Below are positions 17,575-28,703 of a stretch of 64,000 nt of DNA, piece by piece. Source of the stretch: Pseudomonas putida (lineage in GTDB: Bacteria; Pseudomonadota; Gammaproteobacteria; Pseudomonadales; Pseudomonadaceae). The stretch lies in assembly GCF_028682475.1 (NCBI RefSeq), contig NZ_JANHLE010000006.1, forward strand, positions 166,770 through 230,769, written 5' to 3'. How positions within the stretch are numbered: position 1 is the first letter of the stretch; each line of letters begins with the position of its first letter. Made by a program: the position numbers and the translations under genes. Under the pieces are notes generated by a model. The model saw only the letters and a program-made list of their open reading frames with translations. It searched no databases and was not told where the DNA came from.

Positions 17575-19377
17575 ATGAGCGAGCAAGAGATATTGCTGAC
17601 CTTCGGCGGCATTGGAGCCGCCGCACTTGCCTGCCAGTGGCTGGCCTGGCGCCTGAAACTGCCGGCCATCCTCTTTCTCCTGCTCAGCGGCATTCTCGCC
17701 GGACCGATGCTCGGCTGGCTTGACCCGCAAGCGATGTTCGGCCCACTGCTGATGCCGCTGGTGTCGCTGGCGGTGGCGCTGATTCTGTTCGAGGGCAGCC
17801 TGACCCTGCACCTGTCGCAATGGCGCGAGATCGGTACGGTGGTCCAGCGTATGGTCACCGTCGGCGCGCTGTCGACCTGGCTGATCATCACCCTGGCGAC
17901 CCATTGGCTGCTCGGCTTCGACTGGATGCTGGCAACCTTGTTCGGCACCCTGACCCTGGTCACCGGGCCTACGGTAATCGTGCCGATGCTACGTGTGGTG
18001 CGGCCAAAATCGGCGATCGCCAACATCCTGCGCTGGGAAGGCATTGTCATCGACCCGATTGGCGCCCTGCTGGCGGTAGTGGTGTACAGCTTCATCATTG
18101 CCAGCGCGGCGGGCAATGGCCTGAGCCAGAGCCTGCTGACCTTTGCCGGGGTGATCCTCTGCGGCAGTGCCTTCGGCGCCGCTGGCGGCTGGATACTGGG
18201 GCAGGTCATGCGCGAGCAATGGTTGCCCGAGTACCTGCACAACCTGGCGTCGCTGGCTGCGGTGCTGGGCATTTTCATTGCCGCCAACCAGGTCATGCAC
18301 GAGTCCGGTTTGCTGGCGGTGACCATCATGGGCATGTGGCTGGCCAACATGAAAGGCGTGGATGTCCGGCAGATCCTGCACTTCAAGGAGAACCTCAGCG
18401 TGCTGCTGATTTCCGGGCTGTTCATCCTCCTCGCCGCCCGCCTGGACCTGCATGCCCTGATCGGCCTTGGCCCTGCGGTGCTGGCACTGTTGCTGGTGAT
18501 CCAGCTGATCGCCCGGCCGCTGAACGTCGCCCTGTCGACCTGGGGCTCGTCGTTGAACTGGCGGGAACGGGCCTTGCTGAGCTGGATTGCGCCGCGCGGG
18601 ATTGTCGCGGCAGCGGTGTCGGCGATCTTCGCCATTCGCCTGCATGAGGCTGGTCACCAAGGCGCCCTGCTGCTGGTGCCGCTGACCTTTGCGGTAATCA
18701 TCGGCACCGTGGTACTGCAAAGCGCTACGGCGCGACCGCTGGCCCGTCTGCTCAAGGTTGCCGAGCCGGCCCCCAGCGGCTTTCTGATCGTCGGTGCCAA
18801 TCCACCGGCCCGGGCCATCGCCAAGGCATTGCAGCAACTCGACTGCCGGGTACTGCTGACCGATTCGAGCTGGGAAAACATCCGTACCGCGCGTATGGAA
18901 GGGCTGCCGACCTACTTTGGCAACCCGGCCTCCCAGCATGCCGACGCCCACCTGGACCTGGTTGGCCTGGGCCACTTGCTCGGGCTTTCACCTTCAGGGG
19001 AGCTGAACACGCTGGCTTGCGCACGCTTTCGTCACGACTTTGGCCACGCGCGACTGTTCGTGCTGGCCAGCGGCCTGGAGGCGCGGCGCAGTGACAAGCA
19101 TCGCGCCAGTGACGAACATCGGGGGCATGTCCTGGGCACTCAGGCCCTGACTTACGTGCAACTGGCCAACCAGCTGCATCAGGGCGCCGAGCTGTACAGC
19201 ACCCACCTGACCGAGACCTTTGGCTGGGAGGAATATCAAGCCCTGCATGGCGAGCGGGCGACCTTGCTGTTTGCCCGGGACGGCAGCGGTTGGGTGCATG
19301 TGTTCGGGCCGGACAGCGTCTTGAAACCAGGTGCGGGATGGACGGTGGTGGCGCTGATTCAGCCGGAGCAGAGCTGA
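17575..19377 (+). CDS. CPA1-family Na+/H+ antiporter with C-terminal Rossmann (TrkA-N-like) domain
   Basis: A 600-residue inner-membrane protein. Residues 1 to about 395 hold about twelve hydrophobic segments of a monovalent cation:proton antiporter (AILFLLLSGILAGPMLGWL near the start; IVIDPIGALLAVVV in the core). From about 400 a soluble domain begins with FLIVGANPPARAIAKALQQL, a nucleotide-binding Rossmann motif like the TrkA-N/RCK domains that gate cation transporters, followed by a TrkA-C-like tail. It probably exports Na+ or K+ against protons under nucleotide control. The TGA directly touches a REP pair. The ion specificity is inferred. Confidence 0.85.
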   Translation: MSEQEILLTFGGIGAAALACQWLAWRLKLPAILFLLLSGILAGPMLGWLDPQAMFGPLLMPLVSLAVALILFEGSLTLHLSQWREIGTVVQRMVTVGALSTWLIITLATHWLLGFDWMLATLFGTLTLVTGPTVIVPMLRVVRPKSAIANILRWEGIVIDPIGALLAVVVYSFIIASAAGNGLSQSLLTFAGVILCGSAFGAAGGWILGQVMREQWLPEYLHNLASLAAVLGIFIAANQVMHESGLLAVTIMGMWLANMKGVDVRQILHFKENLSVLLISGLFILLAARLDLHALIGLGPAVLALLLVIQLIARPLNVALSTWGSSLNWRERALLSWIAPRGIVAAAVSAIFAIRLHEAGHQGALLLVPLTFAVIIGTVVLQSATARPLARLLKVAEPAPSGFLIVGANPPARAIAKALQQLDCRVLLTDSSWENIRTARMEGLPTYFGNPASQHADAHLDLVGLGHLLGLSPSGELNTLACARFRHDFGHARLFVLASGLEARRSDKHRASDEHRGHVLGTQALTYVQLANQLHQGAELYSTHLTETFGWEEYQALHGERATLLFARDGSGWVHVFGPDSVLKPGAGWTVVALIQPEQS

Positions 19378-19440
19378 TCGCGGGGCAAGCCCGCTCCTAC
19401 CGGCATCACCTCACCGGTAGGAGCGGGCTTGCCCCGCGAT
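19377..19440. repeat. REP inverted pair (type A)
   Basis: Inverted copies 19377-19401 and 19414-19440 of the GCGGGGCAAGCCCGCTCC element, here with CTACC in place of CCACC. The left arm begins at the last base of the antiporter stop codon. They lie between convergent genes. Confidence 0.9.
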
Positions 19441-19447
19441 ACGTCAT

Positions 19448-19855
19448 TCAGAACCCAGGCAACACCGGCACCGGCCGCTTGTCTTCATCGATAGCGACAA
19501 AACTGAACAGACCATGAATGGCCTTCTCACGGCTGTCGCAGCTCATGCTTTCGACAAACACCTCAACCTCGACCTTGAGGCTGGTATTACCGACCGTGGC
19601 CACCCGGCCAACCAGCTCAACGATGGAACCGGCGGCAATCGGATGCTTGAAGTCGATCCGGTCGGTAGACACAGTCACCAGCGGCAAACGGCAAAACCGC
19701 GTAGCGGCGATGAACGACACTTCGTCCATCCAGGCCAGGGCGGTTCCGCCGAACAGGGTGTTGTGGTGGTTGGTAGTGGACGGGAACACCGCTTTGGTGA
19801 CACGGGTCACCGACAGTTCGGTGCGGCGTTCGATTTCCTGCTCTCTGGGGCTCAT
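19448..19855 (-). CDS. Acyl-CoA thioesterase (hotdog fold, YciA/BACH type)
   Basis: A 135-residue single hotdog-domain thioesterase. HHNTLFGGTALAWMDEV is the signature of the BACH/YciA group, whose members hydrolyse acyl-CoA to fatty acid and CoA. The start is the ATG at 19855 (MSPREQEIERR); 22 codons further upstream the frame runs into the rplS terminator. The chain-length preference is unknown. Confidence 0.87.
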   Translation of the reverse strand: MSPREQEIERRTELSVTRVTKAVFPSTTNHHNTLFGGTALAWMDEVSFIAATRFCRLPLVTVSTDRIDFKHPIAAGSIVELVGRVATVGNTSLKVEVEVFVESMSCDSREKAIHGLFSFVAIDEDKRPVPVLPGF

Positions 19856-19888
19856 AAACTTCACATCAGGGACAAAATTGCAGACAAC

Positions 19889-19916
19889 AAAAAAGCAGCC
19901 CGAAGGCTGCTTTTTT
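19889..19916. terminator. Rho-independent terminator of the rpsP-rplS operon
   Basis: The stem AGCAGCC / GGCTGCT with loop CGAA is flanked by A6 and T6 runs, 35 bases past the rplS stop. It could work in both directions but best fits the leftward ribosomal operon. Confidence 0.85.
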
Positions 19917-19950
19917 CGCATGGCGGCCGCAGCCGCCGGTCAAACTGTCA

Positions 19951-20301
19951 TCAGGACAGTTTTTCCTTGATGCGAGCGGCTTTACCGGACAGGTCGCGCA
20001 GGTAGTACAGCTTGGCTTTACGCACGTCACCACGACGTTTCACGGCCAGGCTGTCGATTTGCGGGCTGTAGGTCTGGAAAGTACGCTCTACACCAACACC
20101 GTTGGAGATTTTGCGAACAGTGAAAGCGCTGTTCAGACCACGGTTACGCTTGGCGATTACAACGCCTTCGAAAGCCTGCAGACGCGAACGATCGCCTTCC
20201 TTCACTTTCACCTGAACGACGATGGTGTCGCCCGGGGCAAAGGTCGGGATCTCTTTGGACATCTGCTCAGCTTCGATCTGCTGAATGATTTTGTTGGTCA
20301 T
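19951..20301 (-). CDS. rplS: 50S ribosomal protein L19
   Basis: A 116-residue ribosomal protein at the 30S-50S interface. Text and length are typical ([40 protein letters not shown]). It is the last gene of rpsP-rimM-trmD-rplS, 42 bases after trmD, and is followed by a terminator. Confidence 0.98.
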   Translation of the reverse strand: MTNKIIQQIEAEQMSKEIPTFAPGDTIVVQVKVKEGDRSRLQAFEGVVIAKRNRGLNSAFTVRKISNGVGVERTFQTYSPQIDSLAVKRRGDVRKAKLYYLRDLSGKAARIKEKLS

Positions 20302-20343
20302 GCTGTGCTCCTAAGGTAAATCGTCGGATCTACCATCGATACG

Positions 20344-21096
20344 TTAACTATCGTCCCGCTCTCGGAGATACTCCTCGAGCAGCTTCTTCTCTTCTCCAGA
20401 AAGTGAGCGACTTTCCAGAAGATCGGCGCGTCGTTCATAGGTCCGCCCAAGGGACTGCTGTAAACGCCATCGCCGGATGTGTGCATGGTTGCCACTAAGC
20501 AACACGTCGGGAACACGCTGATCCGCATACACCTCCGGTCGGGTGTAGTGCGGGCAATCAAGCAGACCATCGGTGAAGGAATCTTCCTCCGCCGAGTCCG
20601 CATGCCCTAAAGCTCCGGGCAGCAGTCGCGTAACCGCATCAATCAGGACCATCGCCGGTAGCTCGCCACCAGACAGGACATAGTCGCCAATCGACCACTC
20701 TTCATCGACATGAGCATCAATAAAACGCTCGTCAATGCCTTCATAACGACCGGCTATCAGAATCAACGACTCGTGCTTCGCCAGGTCTTTGACCGCCGAC
20801 TGAGTCAGCTTGCGGCCTTGCGGGCTCAGGTAAATCACCTTCGCCGCCTCTCCGGTTGCCTGCCTGGCATGTACCAGGGCGTCTTCCAGAGGCTTGATCT
20901 TCATCACCATGCCCGGACCACCGCCAAACGGCCGATCATCCACCGTATGGTGACGATCTGTGGTGTAGTCCCGCGGATTCCAGCAGGTCAGTTGCAACAA
21001 CCCCTGTTTCACCGCGCGGCTGGTAATGCCGTACTCACTGATGGCCGAGAACATCTCGGGGAACAACGTAATGACATCTACGCGCAGGCTGGCCAT
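20344..21096 (-). CDS. trmD: tRNA (guanine-N1)-methyltransferase TrmD
   Basis: A 250-residue SPOUT-class enzyme that methylates G37 of tRNA with SAM to prevent frameshifting. [20 protein letters not shown] and the knot region [14 protein letters not shown], then [16 protein letters not shown], are diagnostic. It begins three bases after the rimM stop. Confidence 0.98.
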   Translation of the reverse strand: MASLRVDVITLFPEMFSAISEYGITSRAVKQGLLQLTCWNPRDYTTDRHHTVDDRPFGGGPGMVMKIKPLEDALVHARQATGEAAKVIYLSPQGRKLTQSAVKDLAKHESLILIAGRYEGIDERFIDAHVDEEWSIGDYVLSGGELPAMVLIDAVTRLLPGALGHADSAEEDSFTDGLLDCPHYTRPEVYADQRVPDVLLSGNHAHIRRWRLQQSLGRTYERRADLLESRSLSGEEKKLLEEYLRERDDS

Positions 21097-21099
21097 TGC

Positions 21100-21636
21100 T
21101 TAGAAGTCCGCGTCCCATTCCACCCTCATTTCGCCTGCAACCAGGTCGATCTTCAACACGCATTGCTCTGTGTAGGGCAACAGGCGTTCACGATCATCCA
21201 GGCTGCCCGCGCAGGGCTTGACCACCATTACATCGTTCGCGCCGGTCTCCAACAGGTGATCAACCTTGCCGAACAGCTGTTCGTCCTGGTTGATGACTTT
21301 CAGACCTACCAACTGGTACCAGTAGTACTCGTCACTAGGCAGGTTGGGCAAAAGGCTTCGCGAGATGCAAATCTCATAACCGCTCAGAAGACGGGCTTCA
21401 TCACGATCGTCGAGGCCTTTGAGCTTGGCGACCAGATCCTTTTGAGTGGAACGGCCACTGACCAGCTCGACCTGTTTTACCTTCCCTTCGTGCCGAAGCG
21501 TCCAGTTACGGTAATCCAACAGGTTTTCAATCGGATCGGTAAAGGAAAAGACCTTCACCTCGCCGCGAACGCCGTGAACCGAAAAAATCTTGCCGACAAC
21601 GATCAAGTCATCAGCTTTTTCTGGCGTCGCGCTCAT
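21100..21636 (-). CDS. rimM: Ribosome maturation factor RimM
   Basis: A 178-residue 30S maturation factor with an N-terminal RimM domain (VVGKIFSVHGVRGEVKVFSF) and a C-terminal PRC-barrel (YYWYQLVGLKVINQD, ending MRVEWDADF). It binds S19 during 16S rRNA processing. It lies five bases after rpsP and three before trmD, so translation is probably coupled. Confidence 0.97.
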   Translation of the reverse strand: MSATPEKADDLIVVGKIFSVHGVRGEVKVFSFTDPIENLLDYRNWTLRHEGKVKQVELVSGRSTQKDLVAKLKGLDDRDEARLLSGYEICISRSLLPNLPSDEYYWYQLVGLKVINQDEQLFGKVDHLLETGANDVMVVKPCAGSLDDRERLLPYTEQCVLKIDLVAGEMRVEWDADF

Positions 21637-21641
21637 CGTGC

Positions 21642-21893
21642 TCAGGCAGCAGCCTTGGCAGCTTGTTTCAGCAGTTGAGCAACGCGCTCGGACGGCTGTG
21701 CGCCAACGCTCAGCCAGTGAGCAACGCGGTCTTCTTTAACGGACAGACGAACTTCCTGACCACGAGCGATAGGGTTGAAGAAACCAACCTGCTCGATGTG
21801 CGAACCGGTAACCGGGTTACGCGAGTCGGTCACGGTCAGGGTGTAGAATGGGCGCTTTTTAGAGCCACCACGGGCAAGACGGATGGTTAGCAT
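21642..21893 (-). CDS. rpsP: 30S ribosomal protein S16
   Basis: An 83-residue ribosomal protein with the family start [17 protein letters not shown]. The ATG at 21893 gives the exact usual length; the frame is open 34 codons further but the extra text is not protein-like. First gene of the leftward operon; the 235-base gap upstream to ffh must hold its promoter. Confidence 0.98.
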   Translation of the reverse strand: MLTIRLARGGSKKRPFYTLTVTDSRNPVTGSHIEQVGFFNPIARGQEVRLSVKEDRVAHWLSVGAQPSERVAQLLKQAAKAAA

Positions 21894-22094
21894 TGAACAT
21901 CGTTCCTGTAGTCGGTGCTGCAAATCATAATGCACAGCGGGCACACGGGTGCCCGAAAGGCCGCATATTCTCAAGGAATACACGGACTTTTGCAAATGCC
22001 TTTTTACCGGGGTAAACAGGCCTGCCTGCTGATTTGCGAATAACGCTGCCTTATATAAGGCAACAGTGTCCCGCCGAGGGCGGGGTTCCGATCA

Positions 22095-22114
22095 TCGGCG
22101 CGCATTCGCGCCGA
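22095..22114 (-). terminator. Hairpin downstream of ffh
   Basis: A perfect 8-bp stem TCGGCGCG / CGCGCCGA with a four-base loop, about 15 bases past the ffh stop. There is no T run, so it is a weak terminator at best. The rest of the ffh-rpsP gap (to 21894) shows no gene. Confidence 0.4.
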
Positions 22115-22128
22115 CGACCTGAATAGGG

Positions 22129-23505
<1,377 letters not shown>

Positions 23506-23590
23506 GGTGATCCTTTCAGGCTCTGTAGAACCGAGGTTTATCAGCTGCCTCTGGCGTAATCGACGGGCCTTGGGCAGGGGCAGATCGGCG

Positions 23591-23620
23591 ATTATAACGA
23601 AGACTCGGGCCAGCGCACAC
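23591..23620 (-). promoter_or_regulatory. Probable ffh promoter (-10 element)
   Basis: On the minus strand a perfect TATAAT occupies 23596-23591, about 85 bases before the ffh ATG. The -35 region 17 bases upstream (TGTGCG) is poor, so only the -10 is convincing. Confidence 0.45.
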
Positions 23621-23701
23621 CTCGCCGTCGGCTGGCAGTCTTCCTTGGCAGGCGCGTTCTATGCCAAACTCAATTCTTTTCGGGCTTGCCTAACAGGACT
23701 T

Positions 23702-24514
23702 ATGCTCCCCTTGTCACCCAGTTTGCTACCCAATCTGATCGCCGCCTGCCTGTACGCCGCCGCGACTCTCTATCAAGGCTCCCGCCTGGCGCAAGGCGCC
23801 AAGGCCGACAAACGCCTGCTCGGCCTGCTGGGCGCGCTGGCGGTTATCGCCCAGGGCACCGCACTGTTCTGGCAGTTGCTCACGCCCCTGGGCCTGAGCC
23901 TGGACTTCTTCAGTGCCGCCAGTCTGATCGCCACGGCGGTGATTACCCTGACGCTGCTGGCCTGCCTGCGCATTCCGGTGGAAAACCTGCTGGTACTGCT
24001 GTTCCCGCTGGGCATGCTGACAGCACTGACGGCACAGTTCGCGCCACCGGGTACGGTGCCGCTGATCAACGAAGAACCGGGGATCCTTGCGCATATTCTG
24101 CTGTCGATCCTGGCCTACGGCATGTTCACCATCGCCGTATTCCAGGCGCTGTTGCTGCTGCTTCAGGACCACCAGCTCAAGCACAAGCATCCTTCCGGGC
24201 TGATCAAGAACTTCCCACCCCTGCAAACCATGGAAAGCCTGCTGTTCGGCTTTCTCTGGGCCGGCTGGGGGCTGCTGTCGCTGTCGCTGATTTCCGGCTG
24301 GCTGTTCCTCGACAACCTGTTCGCCCAGCACCTGGTGCACAAAACGCTGCTGGCCTGCGTGGCCTGGATTGTCTTCAGCGTGCTGCTGTGGGGCCGCACC
24401 CGCCTGGGCTGGCGCGGTCACAAGGCGATCCGCTGGACCCTGGCCGGATTCTGCCTGCTGATGCTGGCCTACTTCGGCAGCAAGCTGGTACGCGAATTCA
24501 TCCTGCATATCTGA
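23702..24514 (+). CDS. ypjD: Inner-membrane YpjD-family protein (cytochrome c assembly protein-like)
   Basis: A 270-residue protein with about eight hydrophobic helices, matching the CcmC/CcsA-like YpjD family. It has the WAGWGLLSLSLISGWLF segment of that family in place of the tryptophan-rich haem-handling WGxxWxWD motif of true CcmC. Its function is not established. The start is the ATG at 23702; the upstream open frame overlaps divergent ffh. It lies 12 bases before the CorB-like gene; ypjD-corB next to ffh is a conserved arrangement. Confidence 0.85.
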   Translation: MLPLSPSLLPNLIAACLYAAATLYQGSRLAQGAKADKRLLGLLGALAVIAQGTALFWQLLTPLGLSLDFFSAASLIATAVITLTLLACLRIPVENLLVLLFPLGMLTALTAQFAPPGTVPLINEEPGILAHILLSILAYGMFTIAVFQALLLLLQDHQLKHKHPSGLIKNFPPLQTMESLLFGFLWAGWGLLSLSLISGWLFLDNLFAQHLVHKTLLACVAWIVFSVLLWGRTRLGWRGHKAIRWTLAGFCLLMLAYFGSKLVREFILHI

Positions 24515-24526
24515 CGGGCACAGTTA

Positions 24527-25738
24527 ATGGACGCGCTGCCGTTAGGCCCCTTGCTTGGCATCCTGGTACTGGCCCTGCTCTGGTCGGCGCTGTTCACTGC
24601 GGTGGACGCCGGCCAGCAGCAACTCAACAGTGCCCGGCGCAACGACCTGACCGACGAACACCCGGAACTGGCTGTTGCGCCACAATCGCTGGTGCTGTGC
24701 TCAACCCTGGGCAAGTTACTGGTGCTGGCCCTGGCGTGCCTGCTGGGCCAGCGCTACAGCGGCGAACAGGGTTTCTGGCTGGCCGGACTTGGCGCCGCAG
24801 CATTGCTGTTGGTGCTGAGCGAGTACCTGCCTCGGCAACTGGCCCGGCGTAATCCACACACCTTCATCGCCTTGGGCAACAGCCTGCTCAAAGTCCCGCT
24901 CAAGCTGCTGCAGCCCCTGGCCTGGCTGCTCGATGGCTGCGCGCGACTGCTACTGCGCCCGTTTCGCATCCAGCCGCATGCAGTGAGCCTGCACGAACAG
25001 GCTGACGATGCCGACGCTGAAGAACACCTGCACGCCGACCATCGTCTGAATCTGCCCGAAAGCCTGCTGGCACTGGACAAGATCACCGTCAATGACATCC
25101 TGGTGCCGCGCAACGACGTTGACGGTATCAACCTCGACGACCCGATCGAGGCAATCATCGAGCAACTGATCATCAGCCGTCATACCCGCCTGCCGGTGTA
25201 CCACAGCGATATCAACCAGGTCGAAGCCATCCTCAACACCAAGCTGATCAGCCACCTGCTACCCAAAGCCGAGCTGACCCGCGAGGCCCTGCAGGCGGCC
25301 TGCTACGAGCCCTACTTCGTCCCGGAAAGCACGCCACTGCAATTGCAACTGCTGAACTTTCACAAGCAGCAGCGGCGCCTCGGCGTGGTGGTCGATGAAT
25401 ATGGCGAGGTGTTGGGTATCGTCACCCTCGAAGACATTCTCGAAGAGATCGTCGGCGAATTCGAAGACGAGCATCACCAGGACAACCCGCACATTCACCC
25501 CCAGGCCGACGGGCGTTTCGTCATCGAAGGCACCGTATCGATTCGCGAGCTCAACCGCAGCCTCGGCTGGCACCTGCCCAGCGACGGGCCGAAGACCCTC
25601 AACGGCCTGGTCACCGAAGCCCTGGAAAGCATCCCGGCCAGCGCGGTGTGCCTGAAAATCGGCCGATATCGCCTGGAAATCCTCGAAACAGAAGACAATT
25701 GTGCCAGCCGCATACTGGTCTGGACCGTGACTCGCTAG
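24527..25738 (+). CDS. CNNM/CorB-like HlyC/CorC family transporter with CBS pair
   Basis: A 403-residue membrane protein. Residues 1-150 are a DUF21 (CNNM) transmembrane domain, about 175-310 hold two CBS motifs (ITVNDILVPRNDVDGI, VVVDEYGEVLGIVTLEDILE), and about 325-400 form the CorC_HlyC domain. Members export or regulate Mg2+/Co2+. It is probably cotranscribed with ypjD (12-base gap). Reading as a haemolysin is an old mislabel of this family. Confidence 0.88.
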   Translation: MDALPLGPLLGILVLALLWSALFTAVDAGQQQLNSARRNDLTDEHPELAVAPQSLVLCSTLGKLLVLALACLLGQRYSGEQGFWLAGLGAAALLLVLSEYLPRQLARRNPHTFIALGNSLLKVPLKLLQPLAWLLDGCARLLLRPFRIQPHAVSLHEQADDADAEEHLHADHRLNLPESLLALDKITVNDILVPRNDVDGINLDDPIEAIIEQLIISRHTRLPVYHSDINQVEAILNTKLISHLLPKAELTREALQAACYEPYFVPESTPLQLQLLNFHKQQRRLGVVVDEYGEVLGIVTLEDILEEIVGEFEDEHHQDNPHIHPQADGRFVIEGTVSIRELNRSLGWHLPSDGPKTLNGLVTEALESIPASAVCLKIGRYRLEILETEDNCASRILVWTVTR

Positions 25739-26015
25739 CTATACTGCGGTCACGCTTACCCAGCCTGGCCGTCTCGCTTGCTACCCGCTCCCAGCGTCTC
25801 CCGGCCAGCCCGCACAACTGAATAGCGCGCTTTTCCGGCATTGCTTCACACCCCGAACATTGCCTGCGCCGCCCCTACCCCCAACGGGCGTATGCTCAGT
25901 CACGCGACCAACAACAATACGCTTCGGCGCCCGCTTGCGGCGCTTGTGTGCTGATGCCTGCCCGTGCAGGCCGGCGACGGCGCCCATGGAGCACTCGACT
26001 GTCAGGGATAATCGC

Positions 26016-27320
26016 ATGACGACCAGCAGCACCTACTCCGAAACGGCCCAGGCCAGCCCCGGCAACTCACCGGCACGGGTGGCCACCGCCAGCTTCATCG
26101 GCACCGCCATCGAGTTCTACGACTTCTATGTTTACGCCACCGCTGCCGCGCTGGTGATCGGCCCGGTGTTCTTCCCGCAGACCTCCGGCACCGCGCAGAT
26201 GCTCTCGGCGTTCCTCACCTTCGGTATCGCCTTCCTCGCCCGCCCCCTGGGCTCTGCGCTGTTCGGCCACTTCGGTGACCGTATCGGGCGCAAATCGACC
26301 CTGGTCGCCTCGCTGCTGTTAATGGGCGTATGTACCACGCTGATTGGCGTGCTGCCGGGCTATGACAGCATTGGCGCCTGGGCACCGATCCTGCTGTGTG
26401 TGCTGCGCTTCGGCCAGGGCCTTGGCCTTGGCGGCGAATGGGGCGGTGCGGCGCTGCTGGCCACCGAGAACGCGCCGAAAGGCAAACGGGCCTGGTTCGG
26501 CATGTTCCCGCAGCTCGGCCCTTCGATCGGTTTTCTCGCCGCCAACGGCCTGTTCCTGACCCTGGCCATGCTCCTGACTGACGAGCAGTTCCGCAGCTGG
26601 GGCTGGCGAATTCCCTTCCTGCTCAGCGCGGCACTGGTCATCGTCGGCCTGTATGTGCGCCTGAAGCTTGAAGAAACCCCGATCTTCGCCAAGGCTGTGG
26701 CGCGTCACGAGCGGGTGAAAATGCCGGTGGTCGAACTCTTCGCGCAATACTGGATGCCGGTATTGCTGGGTGCAGCGGCCATGGTGGTGTGCTATGCGCT
26801 GTTCTATATCTCCACCGTGTTCTCGCTCAGCTATGGCGTGTCGACCCTGGGCTACAGCCGCGAAACCTTCCTCGGCCTGCTGTGCTTTGCGGTGTTGTTC
26901 ATGGCCCTGGCCACGCCGCTCTCGGCCTGGCTCAGCGATCGCTACGGGCGTAAACCGGTGCTGATTGTCGGCGCAGTCCTGGCGATTCTCTCCGGCTTTA
27001 CCATGCAGCCGCTGCTGACCTCGGGCTCCACTGCGGGGGTGGCGCTGTTCCTGGCCATCGAGCTGTTTTTGATGGGTGTGACCTTCGCGCCAATGGGTGC
27101 GCTATTGCCTGAGCTGTTTCCGACCCATGTGCGTTATACCGGCGCTTCGGCGGCGTATAACCTGGGCGGTATCGTCGGGGCTTCGGCGGCGCCGTTCTTC
27201 GCCCAGAAGCTGGTGGCGATGGGCGGATTGAGCTGGGTTGGCGGGTATGTGTCGGCGGCGGCTGTGTTGAGCCTGATTGCCGTGCTGTGCCTGAAAGAGA
27301 CCCGCCATTCAGAGCTTTAA
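26016..27320 (+). CDS. MHS-family MFS transporter (metabolite:H+ symporter)
   Basis: A 434-residue twelve-helix permease. Its opening (ARVATASFIGTAIEFYDFYV) is the signature of the metabolite:H+ symporter family. The two MFS loops are GHFGDRIGRKS and SDRYGRKP. The substrate (shikimate, dicarboxylate, proline or similar) cannot be told. I chose the ATG at 26016, with AGGGA eight bases upstream; the frame is open to 25860. The 277-base gap before it has no recognisable gene, only a small GC hairpin near 25956-25972. Confidence 0.88.
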   Translation: MTTSSTYSETAQASPGNSPARVATASFIGTAIEFYDFYVYATAAALVIGPVFFPQTSGTAQMLSAFLTFGIAFLARPLGSALFGHFGDRIGRKSTLVASLLLMGVCTTLIGVLPGYDSIGAWAPILLCVLRFGQGLGLGGEWGGAALLATENAPKGKRAWFGMFPQLGPSIGFLAANGLFLTLAMLLTDEQFRSWGWRIPFLLSAALVIVGLYVRLKLEETPIFAKAVARHERVKMPVVELFAQYWMPVLLGAAAMVVCYALFYISTVFSLSYGVSTLGYSRETFLGLLCFAVLFMALATPLSAWLSDRYGRKPVLIVGAVLAILSGFTMQPLLTSGSTAGVALFLAIELFLMGVTFAPMGALLPELFPTHVRYTGASAAYNLGGIVGASAAPFFAQKLVAMGGLSWVGGYVSAAAVLSLIAVLCLKETRHSEL

Positions 27321-27345
27321 AAGCGAGGGCTGCAGGGCAGCCCTA

Positions 27346-27410
27346 TCGCCGGCAATGCCGGCTCCCACAGGGTTCAGCAGGGCTATTGTGGGAGCCGGCA
27401 TTGCCGGCGA
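27346..27410. repeat. REP inverted pair (type B)
   Basis: Inverted 24-base copies (27346-27369 and 27387-27410) of a second element, TCGCCGGCAATGCCGGCTCC plus CACA. They lie between convergent MFS and purT genes. Confidence 0.9.
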
Positions 27411-27425
27411 TGAGGCCCTCAAGGT

Positions 27426-28607
27426 TTAGAGCTCTACCTTGACCGCCTGAGAAGCACGGGTCGCCTTGGCCCGCGCATCCTCAATCGACTCATCACGTGC
27501 CAGGCACACGCCCATACGACGCTGGCCGTTGACTTCAGGCTTGCCGAACAGGCGAATGGCGGTATCCGGCTCGCTCAACGCTGCGCCCAGGTTGGCGAAC
27601 GCCGTCTGCTGCGACTGCCCCTCAACCAGGATCACCGCCGAGGCGGACGGACCGAACTGACGAATCAGCGGGATCGGCAGACCAAGAATTGCCCGCGCAT
27701 GCAGGGCGAACTGCGACAGATCCTGAGAAATCAGGGTCACCAGACCGGTATCGTGCGGGCGTGGCGAAACTTCGCTGAACCACACCTGATCGCCCTTGAT
27801 GAACAGCTCGACACCGAACAGCCCACGCCCGCCCAACGCCTCGGTAACCGCCTTGGCGACCCGTTCGGACTCGGCCAACGCCACCGGACTCATTGACTGC
27901 GGCTGCCAGGACTCCTGGTAATCGCCCTTCTCCTGACGGTGGCCTACCGGTGCACAGAACGTGGTGCCGCCGACGTGACGAACGGTCAGCAGGGTGATTT
28001 CGTAATCAAAGTCGATGAAACCTTCAATGATCACCCGGCCCTTGCCGGCACGACCACCCTCCTGGGCATAGTCCCAGGCTTTCTGCACATCATCGGCGCT
28101 GCGCAGCAGGCTCTGGCCCTTGCCCGAGGAACTCATCACCGGCTTGACCACGCACGGGAAACCCAGGTCTTCAACGGCTTTGCGGTAGTCTTCGAAGGTA
28201 TCGGCGAAGTGATAAGGCGAAGTCGGCAGGTCCAGTTCTTCGGCAGCCAGGCGACGAATGCCTTCGCGGTTCATGGTCAACTGCGTGGCACGCGCGGTCG
28301 GCACAACGTTGAAACCTTCGTTTTCCAGCTCGACCAGGGTCGCGGTGGCGATGGCTTCGATTTCCGGCACGATGTAGTGCGGTTTCTCGGCCTCGATCAC
28401 CGCCCGCAGCGCGGCGCCATCGAGCATGTTGATCACATGACTGCGATGGGCCACCTGCATGGCCGGGGCATTGGCGTAACGGTCCACGGCAATCACTTCA
28501 ACGCCCAGGCGTTGCAGCTCGATCACCACTTCCTTGCCCAGCTCGCCGCAGCCACAGAGCAGTACGCGGGTCGCTGTTGGCGACAACGGGGTTCCGATAC
28601 GGGTCAT
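27426..28607 (-). CDS. purT: Formate-dependent phosphoribosylglycinamide formyltransferase (GAR transformylase 2)
   Basis: A 393-residue ATP-grasp enzyme that formylates GAR using formate and ATP, an alternative third step of purine synthesis. Text such as [34 protein letters not shown] and [13 protein letters not shown] is diagnostic, and the length equals that of E. coli PurT. It is 96 bases downstream of the VUT-type transporter on the same strand. Confidence 0.97.
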   Translation of the reverse strand: MTRIGTPLSPTATRVLLCGCGELGKEVVIELQRLGVEVIAVDRYANAPAMQVAHRSHVINMLDGAALRAVIEAEKPHYIVPEIEAIATATLVELENEGFNVVPTARATQLTMNREGIRRLAAEELDLPTSPYHFADTFEDYRKAVEDLGFPCVVKPVMSSSGKGQSLLRSADDVQKAWDYAQEGGRAGKGRVIIEGFIDFDYEITLLTVRHVGGTTFCAPVGHRQEKGDYQESWQPQSMSPVALAESERVAKAVTEALGGRGLFGVELFIKGDQVWFSEVSPRPHDTGLVTLISQDLSQFALHARAILGLPIPLIRQFGPSASAVILVEGQSQQTAFANLGAALSEPDTAIRLFGKPEVNGQRRMGVCLARDESIEDARAKATRASQAVKVEL

Positions 28608-28703
28608 TTCAGGTCCTCAGAGGGAAGGATTCCAGGGCTGCCCGATGATCAGGCCAACCCGATGAAAAGGAGCGCCATTCTACATAAACCCAGGCGCAGG
28701 GCC

